Shown here: in pieces, positions 43,934 to 55,470 of the stretch
Layout of the letters: each line of letters starts with the position of its first letter
Position numbering within the stretch: the first letter of the stretch is position 1
Assembly: GCA_022616055.1 (NCBI GenBank)
Contig: JAKEFM010000115.1
Coordinates: 1 to 64,000 of the forward strand
Length of the DNA: 64,000 nt
Source: Planctomycetota bacterium
GTDB lineage: Bacteria > Planctomycetota > UBA1135 > JAKEFM01
Direction of reading: 5' to 3'
Program-made: the position numbers and the translations under genes
The notes under the pieces: generated by a model
The model's database searches: none
What the model saw: only the letters and a program-made list of their open reading frames with translations
Told to the model about the DNA's origin: nothing

Positions 43934-44041
43934 ATGCGCTTCGCGATCGCTCGCTCGCCGGAACGCGTCGCCAACTTCCTCGTACTCGCCCTCGCGTACG
44001 TCGTCCTCGCGGGGGTCTACTTCGGGTCTGTGCTCCGCTAG
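43934..44041 (+). CDS. 35-residue single-span membrane peptide
   Basis: From ATG 43934 the frame encodes MRFAIARSPERVANF followed by a 15-20 residue hydrophobic segment (LVLALAYVVLAGVYFGSV) and ends LR at TAG 44039. GAGGAGG lies six bases upstream of the ATG, one of the best ribosome binding sites in the window. A basic N-terminus with one hydrophobic helix is typical of small membrane regulators. Its TAG is four bases from the convergent nuclease gene. The function is unknown. The gene is too short for ordinary gene calling. Confidence 0.6.
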   Translation: MRFAIARSPERVANFLVLALAYVVLAGVYFGSVLR

Positions 44042-44045
44042 CGGC

Positions 44046-44948
44046 TCACACCCCGCACATCTCGCGGAAGTTGCAGCGCGGGCACGCGCGCGGATAGCCG
44101 CTCATCGGGAATCGCTCCGGATCGAGCGGCACCTCGTCGGGGTCGAAGTGGACCTCCCTCATCGCGGCGAGGCTGCGCCGGATCTCCCCCCGCGCCCCCT
44201 CGAGGTCCTCGTCGCGGATCGAGGTCGCCTCGAGCCGCCCCTCCCCGAGGTAGGCGAGCACCCCGCGCACGCGCGGGGGGCGCGCGCCGAACTTCTCGCC
44301 CGCGTAGAGGGCGTAGACGGCGAGCTGGAGGGGATCGCCCGCGCTCGGCCGCCCCGACTTCCAGTCGAGGAGGACGAGGTCCTCCCCCTCCCGCAGCGCG
44401 AGGTCGGGGACCGCGTGGATCCTCCACCCCTCGAACGAGAAGCCGTCGCGCTCCTCGCAGAGGAGGACCGTCTCGGCCGGAGCCTCGCGCACGCGCGCGA
44501 GGGAGGGGAGGGAGAAGAAGTTGTCGAGGCAGCGCAGCGCCTTCGCCCGGATCCGGTCGGTCCGCCCCTTCGAGAGGTCCCCTCCGTAGTGGTGCTCGTG
44601 GAGCCGCGCGTTGCGCTTGGGGTCCTCCTCCCACCCGCCGGCCTTCGACTGGCGCCAGGTCCGCCGCATCTCCTCGAGAGTGCGCTCGACGACCTCCTCC
44701 CGCCCGGGGCTCCCCCCCTTCCTCCTCTCGAGGAAGTACCACTGCAGCCCGGCGTGGACCGCCGAGCCGGCGAGGATGTCGAGGTTCGTCAGCTGCTTGA
44801 GGAGGTAGGCGCGGCGGACCGGCCCGGGCGCGTCCCGCTCCCACCCGCGCCAGGAGCCGTAGTAGAGGTAGAAGTAGGCGCGCCGGCACTCCCCGAACGA
44901 GCGCGAGCGGCTCGCGGACCAGGAGAGCTCGTGCCGGAGTTCGGCCAC
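44046..44948 (-). CDS. PD-(D/E)XK nuclease family protein with Fe-S cluster cysteines
   Basis: This 300-residue RecB/AddB-like nuclease domain protein has the N-terminal block SWSASRSRSFGECRRAYFY (C21), H65 in GSAVHAGLQW, the acidic residue D182, D195-W-K197 in LVLLDWKSG, and Q208 in DPLQLAVYALY. C289, C292 and C298 (CPRCNFREMC) with C21 form the iron-sulphur staple seen in AddB and Cas4. The catalytic set is complete. It occurs as a single gene without helicase or Cas genes, so it may be a stand-alone repair exonuclease. Confidence 0.9.
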   Translation of the reverse strand: MAELRHELSWSASRSRSFGECRRAYFYLYYGSWRGWERDAPGPVRRAYLLKQLTNLDILAGSAVHAGLQWYFLERRKGGSPGREEVVERTLEEMRRTWRQSKAGGWEEDPKRNARLHEHHYGGDLSKGRTDRIRAKALRCLDNFFSLPSLARVREAPAETVLLCEERDGFSFEGWRIHAVPDLALREGEDLVLLDWKSGRPSAGDPLQLAVYALYAGEKFGARPPRVRGVLAYLGEGRLEATSIRDEDLEGARGEIRRSLAAMREVHFDPDEVPLDPERFPMSGYPRACPRCNFREMCGV

Positions 44949-44979
44949 CGCGCGGAGGATACGGGGGAGGGACGACCGA

Positions 44980-45882
44980 TCAACCGCGGACCGGGCCCAT
45001 CAGCCTCCTCGTCGCGAGGAGCGTCCCGGCGGCGAGCGCCGCCCCCGCCAGGACGTCGACGGCGTAGTGGTAGCGGAGGTAGACCGTCGAGAAGACGAGG
45101 AGGAGGGCGACGGGGCCGAGGAGGAGAAACGCCGGGCGGTGGAACCTCCAGGCGAGCGCCGCCACGAGGACGGAGATCTCCGTGTGCCCGGAGGGGAAGC
45201 AGTCGCGCTTCACCGGCTCGACCCGGTCGATCCAGGCCCTCACCGCGGCCGCCGTCGCGACCCCCTCGAGCGGCGCCCCGTGCGGGAGGAACCGCTCGGG
45301 GCCGCGCGCGGGCACGAGGAAGTAGCCGAGGTAGGAGAGGAGGAAGCCGAGCGCGACGGCCGTCAGCGAGAACTCGAAGGCGCGCCAGTCCCGGGCGCGG
45401 GCGAGGGCCGCCCCGAGCACGACCGGGAGGAGGTAGAAGGAGGCGTAGACGAGCTGGAGGATCTCCGTGAGCCCGGGGTGCGCGATCGATTGGAGCGCGC
45501 GCGTCGGGTCCCCGCCGAAGACCCGCCGGTCGAGGGCGATCAGGTACCACTCCCGGTCGTCGGGGGAGAGGAATTCGACGAGGCGGCCGAGGGCGTTGAA
45601 GGCGACGAGGACGAGGAGGTAGGCCACCGCGAAGCGGATCACGAGCGCGCGGGAGGCGGGGAGCCTCCTCGTCGCGAGGGGGAGGAGGAGCGCGGCGGCG
45701 GCTCCCCCGGCGTGCACGACGAACCACCGGGTCGCCTCCGGGATCTCCCCGGCGAAGGCGGCGATCGCCGCGGCGAGGATCCCGAAGTACCAGGCGAGGA
45801 CGAGGTCGAAGGGGCGGAGCGCCGGCTCAAGGGGGCGCGCGCCGGGGACCTCCCCGGCCGCGGCGCGGGCCGGCCCGGTCAC
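44980..45882 (-). CDS. PAP2-family membrane phosphatase
   Basis: This 300-residue protein has about six membrane helices. The acid-phosphatase motifs are RDCFPSGHTEIS (PSGH) and STVYLRYHYAVDVLAG (SxxxRxHYxxD). These enzymes dephosphorylate lipid phosphates such as undecaprenyl pyrophosphate, or act as inositol-type lipid synthases. GTG 45882 overlaps the rhomboid stop (GTGA), which fixes the start and shows coupling. Confidence 0.9.
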   Translation of the reverse strand: MTGPARAAAGEVPGARPLEPALRPFDLVLAWYFGILAAAIAAFAGEIPEATRWFVVHAGGAAAALLLPLATRRLPASRALVIRFAVAYLLVLVAFNALGRLVEFLSPDDREWYLIALDRRVFGGDPTRALQSIAHPGLTEILQLVYASFYLLPVVLGAALARARDWRAFEFSLTAVALGFLLSYLGYFLVPARGPERFLPHGAPLEGVATAAAVRAWIDRVEPVKRDCFPSGHTEISVLVAALAWRFHRPAFLLLGPVALLLVFSTVYLRYHYAVDVLAGAALAAGTLLATRRLMGPVRG

Positions 45883-46592
45883 CGGACCCCGTAGGTCGCC
45901 GGCGGGCGTCGCGGGGCGAAGACGAGGAGGAGGGCCATCCCCGCGAGGAAGCCGCCGACGTGGGCCCAGTACGCGACCCCCCCGGCGCCCCCGAAGAGGC
46001 TGCTCTGCGCCCCCCACCACTGGAAGAGGAACCAGAGGCCGAGGAACACGTAGGCCGGGATCCACGCGGTCGTGATCAGGATGAAGATCGGGATCAGGGT
46101 GAGGACCTTCGCCCGGGGATAGAGGAGGACGTAGGCCCCGAGGACGCCGGCGATCGCCCCCGAGGCCCCGATCGTCGGGATGTTGCTGTCGAGATTGAAG
46201 AAGACGTGGAGGGCCGAGGCCGCGACGCCGCAGGCGAGGTAGAAGAGGAGGAAGCGCACGCGACCGAGCCGGTCCTCGACGTTGTCCCCGAAGACCCAGA
46301 GGAACCACATGTTCCCGATCAGGTGGAGCCAGCCCCCGTGGAGGAACAGGCACGTGAGGAACGGGAGGAGCCAGCGCCGGACCTGCGCGACCGGGTCCAC
46401 GAGGAGGACCCCCGGATCGTCCAGGACGGCTCGCGTGTAGACCGGGACGACCCCCGCCAGGCGGACGAGCTTCTCCTGCCCCCTCTCGGGAAAGGAGAGC
46501 TCCCAGAGGAAGGCGAGGACGCACGCGGCGACGATCCCGATCGTCACGACGGGAGTTCGCCGGTGGGAGATCGAGTCGCGAAGCGGGATCAA
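45879..46592 (-). CDS. Rhomboid family intramembrane serine protease
   Basis: This 237-residue protein has six predicted helices. The catalytic serine lies in TIGASGAIAGVLGAY (S144) and the histidine in AHVGGFLAG (H211); the oxyanion helix is LHGGWLHLIGNMWFLWVFG (H85, H90, N94). These proteases cleave membrane proteins within the bilayer. TTG 46592 is preceded by GGAG four bases upstream. The leader contains a run of ten G (46608-46599 on the minus strand), which could slip in replication. Confidence 0.92.
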   Translation of the reverse strand: MIPLRDSISHRRTPVVTIGIVAACVLAFLWELSFPERGQEKLVRLAGVVPVYTRAVLDDPGVLLVDPVAQVRRWLLPFLTCLFLHGGWLHLIGNMWFLWVFGDNVEDRLGRVRFLLFYLACGVAASALHVFFNLDSNIPTIGASGAIAGVLGAYVLLYPRAKVLTLIPIFILITTAWIPAYVFLGLWFLFQWWGAQSSLFGGAGGVAYWAHVGGFLAGMALLLVFAPRRPPATYGVR

Positions 46593-46700
46593 CCGGCTCC
46601 CCCCCCCCGCGTCCCCCTAGCGGGGGCGAACCGGCTGCGCCGAGGCGAGCATGGCGCCGCGGATCTTGTCCCACCTGCACCCCGGCGTCGAGGGCCGGGC

Positions 46701-48197
46701 CTAGCCCCCCGACGCGGTGTCCTCGGCCTTCGCCTCCTTGCCGTCGAAGGAGAGGACCTTCCCCTTCCCCTCGACCTGCGTCTCGAGGAGGACCGGCCGC
46801 GTCCAGATCTTGTAGAGGTTCTTCAGGGTCGTGAGGCTCGCCTCGATCTCGAGGTCGACCCCCTCGTGGCGGTGGACGAGGTGGAGCTCGCCGCGGTTGC
46901 GACCGTTGCCGTCGACGACCGTCACATGCGGGCGGCCGAGGTGGGTGAGGGAGCGCAGGACCGCGTCCCGCACCGCCTTCGGGTCGCGATCGGCAATCTC
47001 CCGCTGCCCGGTCCGGGGGTTCGTCCGGTAGACGAAGAGGCGGTGCTCCTCGACGAACTCCGGGGTGAGGAACTCGTCGAGGAAGGTGACGTCGTTGTAG
47101 ATCCGCCGCACCTCGAACATCTTCGACCGGCCGAGCCCCGTCTCCCGGTCCCAGCGCCGCCGCTCCTCGGCGTCCTCGCACGCCTCCCACTCCGGACCGA
47201 AGCACCCGCGGTTCCAGCGCTCCTCGATGTCCCGCCACAGCTCGACGCCGATCTTGTAGGGGTTCAGGCGCCCCGGCGGCATGTGGACGGTCCCCGCGTG
47301 GTGGTCGGCGTAGTCGATCACCTCCGCGTCGTTGAGGACGTGGTGGGTGAGGATCCTCGAGTGCCAGTAGGTCGCCCACCCCTCGTTCATGATCTTCGTC
47401 ATCGCCTGCGGGGCGAAGTAGAGCCCCTCCTCCCGCAGGATCCCGAGGATGTCGGCCTGCCAGCGCTCGAGGGGGGCGTACTCGATCAGGAACTGGAGCA
47501 CGTCCCGCACCGGCTCGGGGGGGAACTTCTTCGCCTTCGCCCGGTCCCGCCCGAGGCGCGCGCGCTGCTCCTCGAGGAAGCCGGGGGGATTGATGTAGCG
47601 GTCCATGTACCCCTTCGCCTTCAGGCGGGGGACCTCGACGCGCGGGGGGGGCTCCTCCTCGGCCGACGGCGCGGGCCGGCGGGCCGTCGTGGGGTAGGAG
47701 GCGTAGGGGTCGAGCAGGTTGTCGAGCGACATCGCCGCGTCGAGGAACTCCTCGACCGGCTCGACCCCGACCGCCTCCATGTAGCGGCGGATCCGGATCC
47801 CGTGGTTCGCCATCTGGTCGACCATCCGGCGGTTCGTCGGGGCGAACCAGAGGTTGTTCTGGAAGAAGTCGGCGTGGCCGTAGACGTGCGCGATGACGAG
47901 CTTCTGGTCGACGGTCGCGTTGCTCTTCATCAGGTAGGCGTAGCAGGGGTCGTTGTTGATGACGAGCTCGTAGATCTTCTGGAGCCCCCACCGGTACCCC
48001 TTCGCCAGCTCCTCGAACTCCATCCCGAAGCGCCAGTGCGGGTAGCGGGTCGGGAAGCCGCCGTACGCGGCCACCTCGTTCAGGTTGTCGTGGTCGAGGG
48101 TCTCGAAGATGGTCCGCGGGAAGACGAGGCCGTAGTCGCGCGCGATCGCCTCGATCCGCGCCCGCTCGTGCTCGAGCTCCGCGGGGAGCGCGCCCAT
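46701..48197 (-). CDS. spoVR: SpoVR family protein
   Basis: This 498-residue protein is close to the usual length for SpoVR/YcgB. The signature segments are present: EIARDYGLVFPRTIFE-like start, AYGGFPTRYPHWRFGMEFEE, KSNATVDQKLVIAHVYGHAD, MNEGWATYWHSRILTHHVLN and NPYKIGVELWRDIEERWNRG. Function is not fully known; in spore formers it supports cortex formation, and in others the operon responds to starvation. ATG 48197 overlaps the preceding DUF444 gene by one base. It is the third gene of the PrkA operon. Confidence 0.95.
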   Translation of the reverse strand: MGALPAELEHERARIEAIARDYGLVFPRTIFETLDHDNLNEVAAYGGFPTRYPHWRFGMEFEELAKGYRWGLQKIYELVINNDPCYAYLMKSNATVDQKLVIAHVYGHADFFQNNLWFAPTNRRMVDQMANHGIRIRRYMEAVGVEPVEEFLDAAMSLDNLLDPYASYPTTARRPAPSAEEEPPPRVEVPRLKAKGYMDRYINPPGFLEEQRARLGRDRAKAKKFPPEPVRDVLQFLIEYAPLERWQADILGILREEGLYFAPQAMTKIMNEGWATYWHSRILTHHVLNDAEVIDYADHHAGTVHMPPGRLNPYKIGVELWRDIEERWNRGCFGPEWEACEDAEERRRWDRETGLGRSKMFEVRRIYNDVTFLDEFLTPEFVEEHRLFVYRTNPRTGQREIADRDPKAVRDAVLRSLTHLGRPHVTVVDGNGRNRGELHLVHRHEGVDLEIEASLTTLKNLYKIWTRPVLLETQVEGKGKVLSFDGKEAKAEDTASGG

Positions 48198-49291
48198 CAG
48201 GTCGCCGCGCCGAGGAACGCGCGGATCGCCTTGGGGATCCCCTCGCGGTCCGGGATGTCGCAGGAGCGGACCCGCTCGTCGTTCCCGAAGGCGGCGTCGA
48301 GGTCCTTCTTGAACTGCCCCGAGCCGTAGGCGCTCTTCACCTGCCCGTAGCAGAAGAGGTTCGCCCGGTTGAGGAACTGGAGCTTCAGGAGCTCCACGCA
48401 CCGCTCCGTGTCCCGCGCGCTCCAGTTGTCCCCGTCCGAGAAGTGGAAGGCGTAGACGTTCCAGGTGTCGGCCGGGAACTTCTCCTCGACGAGGCGCAGC
48501 GCCAGCTCGTAGGCCGAGGAGATCTTCGTCCCCCCCGACTCGCGCAGGTGGAAGAAGGTGTGGGCGTCGACGACGTGGGCGACGGCGTCGTGGACGATGT
48601 AGCGGACCTCGAGGTTGCGGTACTGCGAGCGCAGCCACGTGTCGATCCAGAACGCCGCCAGCCGGACGATCTCCTTCTGCTCCTTCCCCATCGATCCGGA
48701 GACGTCCATCATGTAGAGGATGACGGCGGAGGACTCGGGGGAGTCCGTCACCTTGCGGGAGCGGTAGCGGCGGTCCTCCCGCCACGGGATGACGCGGGGG
48801 CGGACCGGGTCGTAGAGGCCGAGCGAGATCGTGCGCCGCAGCGCGTGCTTGTAGGTCCGCTTGAAGTGGCGAAGGCTCTCGGGCCCGCGGCGGGCGATCC
48901 CGGTGTAGACCCCCGCGGTCGAGCGCAGCCACCGCGTCCCCTTCGGCTGGATCCGCGGCAGCCCGAGCTCCTCCCCGAGGAGAGCGGCGAGCTCCTCGAG
49001 GGTCACCTCGACCTCGAGGACGTGGCTCCCCTCGGCGTCCCCGGCGTTGCCCGACCCCTCCCCCTCGAGGGGGGTCCCGGGCGCCCCCTCCCCCTGGCCG
49101 ACGCCGCTCTTGGGATTGGGGCCGTAGCGGATCCGGGGGAGCTCGATCTGCGGGAGCGGGATCGAGACGGCGTGCTTGCCGAGCCGGCCGAGGAGCTCCC
49201 CGTTCGTGATGTAGCGGTGGAGATCCTTGCGGATCCTCCCCCGCACGATCTCCCGGAATCGGGCGTGGTCGCGGTCGATCTTCCGGACCAT
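48197..49291 (-). CDS. yeaH: DUF444 family protein (YeaH type) with VWA-like domain
   Basis: This 364-residue protein begins [20 protein letters not shown] and has a von Willebrand A-like domain with MIDAS motif MMDVSGSMG, typical of YeaH. The linker (residues 50-90) is Gly/Glu-rich. The companion PrkA and SpoVR genes flank it in the conserved order. YeaH-type proteins are thought to act with the PrkA kinase in a stress signalling complex. It is 15 bases downstream of the PrkA stop. Confidence 0.95.
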   Translation of the reverse strand: MVRKIDRDHARFREIVRGRIRKDLHRYITNGELLGRLGKHAVSIPLPQIELPRIRYGPNPKSGVGQGEGAPGTPLEGEGSGNAGDAEGSHVLEVEVTLEELAALLGEELGLPRIQPKGTRWLRSTAGVYTGIARRGPESLRHFKRTYKHALRRTISLGLYDPVRPRVIPWREDRRYRSRKVTDSPESSAVILYMMDVSGSMGKEQKEIVRLAAFWIDTWLRSQYRNLEVRYIVHDAVAHVVDAHTFFHLRESGGTKISSAYELALRLVEEKFPADTWNVYAFHFSDGDNWSARDTERCVELLKLQFLNRANLFCYGQVKSAYGSGQFKKDLDAAFGNDERVRSCDIPDREGIPKAIRAFLGAAT

Positions 49292-49306
49292 AGGACCGTC
49301 GCGGCG

Positions 49307-51361
<2,055 letters not shown>

Positions 51362-51420
51362 GCGTCGCCTCTTTCCGGTCCGCCGGAGCCCGTGGCCTAT
51401 CGTCGGTCGGACCGGATCGC

Positions 51421-52425
51421 TTGAGTAGCCCTGAAACGCGCCGGGGGCAAGCCTCCATCCCTTCCCCGCGGCCGGCGCCCCGTGGCAAGATTCCCTCCCC
51501 ACCGGCCCCGGCCATCCCTCCCCGCTCGATCGCCTTTCTCGCCGCCTCCCTCCTCCCCTCCTGCGTGGGAGGCGGGGGGGACGTCGACGGCGTCCGCGCC
51601 TTCGCCCACGTGAAGGCCCTGGTCGACCTCGGCCCTCGTCCCCCCGGCTCCGAGGCGCTCGAGAAGGCGCGCCTCTACCTCCTCGCCGAGCTGAAGAAGG
51701 CCGGGCTCGAGGGGGAGCGGGACCCCTTCGAGGGGGCGACCCCGATCGGCCCGATCCGGTTCGAGAACCTCCTCGCCTCGATCCCCGGCGAGTCCCCACG
51801 CTCGATCCTCCTCGCCGGGCACTACGACACGAAGCTCTTCGAGGAGTTCCGGTTCGTCGGGGCGAACGACGGCGGCTCGAGCGCGGGCCTCCTCCTCGAG
51901 CTCGCCCGCGCCCTCGCCTCCCGGGGGAAGCCCCGGGCGACGATCCGGTTCGCCTTCCTCGACGGGGAGGAGGCGTTCCGGGAGTGGAGCGGGACCGACT
52001 CCCTCTACGGGAGCCGCCACCTCGCCGCCCGCTGGAAGAAGGACGGGACCCTGGCGAACGTCCAGGCGATGGTCCTCCTCGACATGGTCGGGGACCGCGA
52101 CCTCCAGATCGTCGGGGAGACGCGGTCGACCGCTTGGCTCCGGGCCCTCCTCGCGCAGGCCGCGGCCGACCTCGGCCACGGGGCGAAGTTCTTCAAGCGG
52201 CAGCTCGCCCTCGAGGACGACCACGTCCCCTTCCTCGACGCGGGGGTCCCCGCCGCGATCGACCTGATCGACTACTCCTACGGCCCGCCGCAGCCGGGCG
52301 GGGCGGGGGCGTGGTGGCACACGGCCGAGGACACCCTCGACAAGATCTCGGCGGAGAGCCTGGAGGTGGTCGGGGACGTCGTCCTCCGCGCCCTCCCGAG
52401 GATCGAGGAGCGCGTGCTACCCTAG
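51421..52425 (+). CDS. M28-family lipoprotein (glutaminyl-cyclase-like peptidase)
   Basis: The frame encodes up to 334 residues. An N-terminal hydrophobic segment ends in a lipobox ([12 protein letters not shown], cysteine 48). The M28 core shows [29 protein letters not shown] and [11 protein letters not shown], the metal set of the glutaminyl-peptide-cyclotransferase-like group. The only in-frame standard start before the signal is TTG 51421; the long N-terminal stretch before the hydrophobic core suggests the real start may be nonstandard or misjudged. A TATCGT hexamer lies 17 bases upstream. Confidence 0.82.
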   Translation: MSSPETRRGQASIPSPRPAPRGKIPSPPAPAIPPRSIAFLAASLLPSCVGGGGDVDGVRAFAHVKALVDLGPRPPGSEALEKARLYLLAELKKAGLEGERDPFEGATPIGPIRFENLLASIPGESPRSILLAGHYDTKLFEEFRFVGANDGGSSAGLLLELARALASRGKPRATIRFAFLDGEEAFREWSGTDSLYGSRHLAARWKKDGTLANVQAMVLLDMVGDRDLQIVGETRSTAWLRALLAQAAADLGHGAKFFKRQLALEDDHVPFLDAGVPAAIDLIDYSYGPPQPGGAGAWWHTAEDTLDKISAESLEVVGDVVLRALPRIEERVLP

Positions 52426-52461
52426 CGCGGTCCCGGCGGCCACCGCCCGGACCGCGCGGCG

Positions 52462-53880
52462 ATGACCCACGGAGAGCGCCTCGGAGTGGGGCTGGGCGGC
52501 GCGGGCCTCCTCCTCGCCCTCGTCCTCCTCCCCTCCTCCGTCTTCTACGGCGACGGTTGGGGCCTCGTCGAATCCCTGGCGCGCCGCGAGCTCGTCCTCC
52601 CCCATCCCGGCTACGTGACCGCCGGCGCCCTCGTCGGGATCCCGACGGGGTCGAGGCCCGAGACCGCCCTGCGCCTCGTCTCGGCCCTCGGCGGGGCGCT
52701 CCTCGTCGCGGGGACTTTCGCGGGGCTCCGCGGCCTCCGGTTCGCGCGCGGGCCCGCGGCCTTCGGCGCGCTCCTCGTCGCCCTCGCCCCCGCGACCCTC
52801 TTCTTCTCCCGTCACATCGAGGTCCACGCGCTCCACGCCGGGTGCGCCGCCGTCGCCTTCGCCGCGATAGCGAACGCCTCCCGCGGACGGCCCTTCGCGC
52901 TCGCGTCGCTCCTGGTGACCCACGCCTCGGGCGTCCTCTCGGCCCCCTTCCTCCTCTGGATCGGGGCCTCGACATCTCGAGAGCGGAAGGCGCCCTGGCG
53001 TCCCCTCCTCCTCGGTGCCCTCCTCGCGCTCCTCTTCGCCGCGGGGGTTTCGGCCTTCCAGGCGGCCTACGCGCCGGGGGCGCTCGTCCACCCGGGGGAC
53101 TGGTCCCCCGTCCACGCGGCGCTCCGGCTCTTCCGCTGGCTCGGCGGCTCAGGCTCGGAGGGGGGAACCGGCTATCCCGTTCATGCCCTCCTCCTTCCCG
53201 CAGGACTGCTCTCCGCAGCCGGGCTGGTGGGACTGGTCTGCCTCTTCCTCCGCGCACGGTCGCTCGGCGTACCGCTCCTAGCGTGGACCCTCGTCTACCT
53301 CGCCTTCTGGGCCTGGAACGGTTTCGCCGAGCGGGGGGGCTACCTCATGCCGATCTACCCTGCGCTCGCCGCGGGCGCCGCGGAACTGGCGCGCTCGTTC
53401 CTCGCGCGCGCCGGTCGGGTCGGGCTCGCCTGGCGCTGGGTCCCGGCCGGAGCCCTCTCCCTTGTCGTCGTCGGCCAGGGAGCCTTCGGGGTCGCACGGG
53501 GATTCCTTCCGAGCCAGGGGCCGGATCCCTTCCGCTGGGTCGAGGCGCTGCGGGAGGAGACGCGGGACGAGGGGTCCTTCGCCACCCTCGATCCGGCCCA
53601 CGGCTCCCTCGCCCGCCGCTACGCCGGCCTCGAGGTGGTGCACCTCTCCACGATCGTGGCCTTCCGGCCGGCGGACCGCCGGCCCGCCCTGGACGCGGTC
53701 GCGGCCGAGGCTCTGCGCCTGTCTAGGGCCGGCCGAAGGGTCTACTTCGACGGCGACATGCCCGGGGAATACGTCGGACACCCCGAGTTCGAGGGGCTCC
53801 TCGATCGCCTGCGGGAGCAGGGCGAGCTGCGCGAGGTCGCGCGCCCTCCTCTTCACCTCTGGAGGGTCTTCCCCCGGTGA
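52462..53880 (+). CDS. GT-C-like integral membrane protein (paralogue 1)
   Basis: This 472-residue protein has about nine hydrophobic helices. An acidic residue sits in the first loop (VFYGDGWGLVESLARRE, D31), and FFSRHIEVHALHAGC and WNGFAERGGYLMPIYPAL are shared with the next gene. This fits a GT39-like GT-C fold. The substrate is unknown. It overlaps the next gene by four bases (GTGA). Confidence 0.7.
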   Translation: MTHGERLGVGLGGAGLLLALVLLPSSVFYGDGWGLVESLARRELVLPHPGYVTAGALVGIPTGSRPETALRLVSALGGALLVAGTFAGLRGLRFARGPAAFGALLVALAPATLFFSRHIEVHALHAGCAAVAFAAIANASRGRPFALASLLVTHASGVLSAPFLLWIGASTSRERKAPWRPLLLGALLALLFAAGVSAFQAAYAPGALVHPGDWSPVHAALRLFRWLGGSGSEGGTGYPVHALLLPAGLLSAAGLVGLVCLFLRARSLGVPLLAWTLVYLAFWAWNGFAERGGYLMPIYPALAAGAAELARSFLARAGRVGLAWRWVPAGALSLVVVGQGAFGVARGFLPSQGPDPFRWVEALREETRDEGSFATLDPAHGSLARRYAGLEVVHLSTIVAFRPADRRPALDAVAAEALRLSRAGRRVYFDGDMPGEYVGHPEFEGLLDRLREQGELREVARPPLHLWRVFPR

Positions 53881-55364
53881 GCGAAGGGGCCCTCGGCCAG
53901 AGCCGGGAAGGCCCTCCCCGTCCGGCCCTCTCCCGCCGGGAGCGATCCTGCCTCCTCGTCGTCTCCGCCGCTCTCGCCCTGGCCCTCGCGCTCGCGCCTT
54001 CGACGGCGCTCTACGGGGACGGGATCGCGATCGTGGAGGGCCTCGTTCGCCGGCGGTTCGCCGCGCCGCACCCGGGCCTCCTTCCCCCGGCGGCCCTGAT
54101 CGAGGTCTCGACGGGGATGAGGCCCGAGACGGTTCTCCGCCTCCTCTGCGCCGTCGGGGGAGCCCTCTCCGTCGCGGGAACCTACCTCGCCCTGAGGCGG
54201 CTCGGTTTCGGCGTCGAGGCCGGGACCTTCGGAGCCGCACTCGTCGGCCTCGCGCCCGCCTCCCTCTTCTTCTCGCGCCAGATCGAGGTTCACTCCCCGC
54301 ACGCGGGGGCCATGGCCCTGGCCTTCGCCGGGGTCGCGGGGTTCTCCCTCCGGGGAACCGAGGCCTGGCGCGCGGCCTCCGGGATCGGAGCCGTGGTCGT
54401 CACCCACGCGACGGGCGCGCTCTCGGTCCCGTTCCTCCTCGGGCTCGGACATCGTCTCGGGAGGGGAGGGTGGAGCCCCTGGTTCCGGCGGGTCCTCCTC
54501 CCGGGGATCCTCGGCGCCTGCGGCTTCGTCCTCGGGGTCTCCCTCCTCGACTTCCTCCTCTCCCCTCCCCCCCGCCTCTTCTCGACGCCGGTCCACGCTG
54601 CCCTCCGACTCCTCGTCTGGGCTCCGGGCCGGGCGGAGGACGTCGAGGGTCCGATCGCCTTTGTCCTCGAGGCGCTCCTCCTCCCGTCCGGCCTCCTCTC
54701 GATCCTCGGAACCGCGGGCCTGCTTCGCGGGCTCCATCGCCGGGAGAGGTGGGCGCTCCCTCTGACCCTGTGGGTCCTCGTCTACGCCGCGCTCGGGGCG
54801 AAGTGGAAGTTCGTCGAGGAGGGAGGCTACCTCCTCCCCGTCTACCCCGCCCTCGCCGTGGGGGCGGCGTCCCTCGCGGAGAGCCCCGCCGAGGGAGGCG
54901 CTCCCCCTCTCCGGACACGAGGACTCCGGACCGCCCTCCTCGTCGTAGCCCTGTGCCTCCAGGGCTGGCACGGAGTCGCCAGGGGTCTCCTCCCCTCCCT
55001 CGGTCCCGAGCCGTTCGCGTGGGTCGAGGCCGCCCGACTCGGGACGGGAGAACGGGGCTGGTTCGTGAGCGTCAACGCGGTGAACCTCTCCCTCGCCCGC
55101 CGCTACACAGGGCTATCGGTGGCCACCCCCGCCTGGTTCTTCGCGGAGCCTCCGGAAACGCGGGAGGTACTCCTGCGCCGGTTCGCGGAGCCCCTGGTCG
55201 CGCGCTCGGGAGGCGAGGCGGTCTGGATCGACCAGGACGGGCCCCCGGGAGCGGCCGACCGCGCGACCTGGGAGCGCTTCCTCGACCTCGTCCGCAAGGG
55301 GGCGAGCCTGGAGCCGGCCACGAGGGAACCCTTCCGCGCGTGGCGGGTCCTCCCGCGCCGGTAG
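53877..55364 (+). CDS. GT-C-like integral membrane protein (paralogue 2)
   Basis: This 495-residue protein has the same architecture as its neighbour: first-loop acid (ALYGDGIAIVEGLVRR, D48), FFSRQIEVHSPHAG and FVEEGGYLLPVYPAL. The paralogues diverged after duplication and stay coupled by a GTGA overlap. They may form a heterodimer or act on successive acceptors. No other glycan gene is adjacent. Confidence 0.7.
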   Translation: MSEGALGQSREGPPRPALSRRERSCLLVVSAALALALALAPSTALYGDGIAIVEGLVRRRFAAPHPGLLPPAALIEVSTGMRPETVLRLLCAVGGALSVAGTYLALRRLGFGVEAGTFGAALVGLAPASLFFSRQIEVHSPHAGAMALAFAGVAGFSLRGTEAWRAASGIGAVVVTHATGALSVPFLLGLGHRLGRGGWSPWFRRVLLPGILGACGFVLGVSLLDFLLSPPPRLFSTPVHAALRLLVWAPGRAEDVEGPIAFVLEALLLPSGLLSILGTAGLLRGLHRRERWALPLTLWVLVYAALGAKWKFVEEGGYLLPVYPALAVGAASLAESPAEGGAPPLRTRGLRTALLVVALCLQGWHGVARGLLPSLGPEPFAWVEAARLGTGERGWFVSVNAVNLSLARRYTGLSVATPAWFFAEPPETREVLLRRFAEPLVARSGGEAVWIDQDGPPGAADRATWERFLDLVRKGASLEPATREPFRAWRVLPRR

Positions 55365-55470
55365 CCGGCCGGCACCCGGGTCAGGCGCGAGTCCGCCAGG
55401 AGTCCCCCTTCCGGCCCCACGGCCCCTCCGTTTTGCGCGGTCGGGAACCTCAGGCTACCCTGATCTTCCG

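Noticed and set aside
46605-46640. A CCCCC-TAGC-GGGGG hairpin between spoVR and the rhomboid gene as a terminator.
   Set aside because: It lies upstream of the rhomboid start on the same strand rather than after a stop, and has no U-tract.
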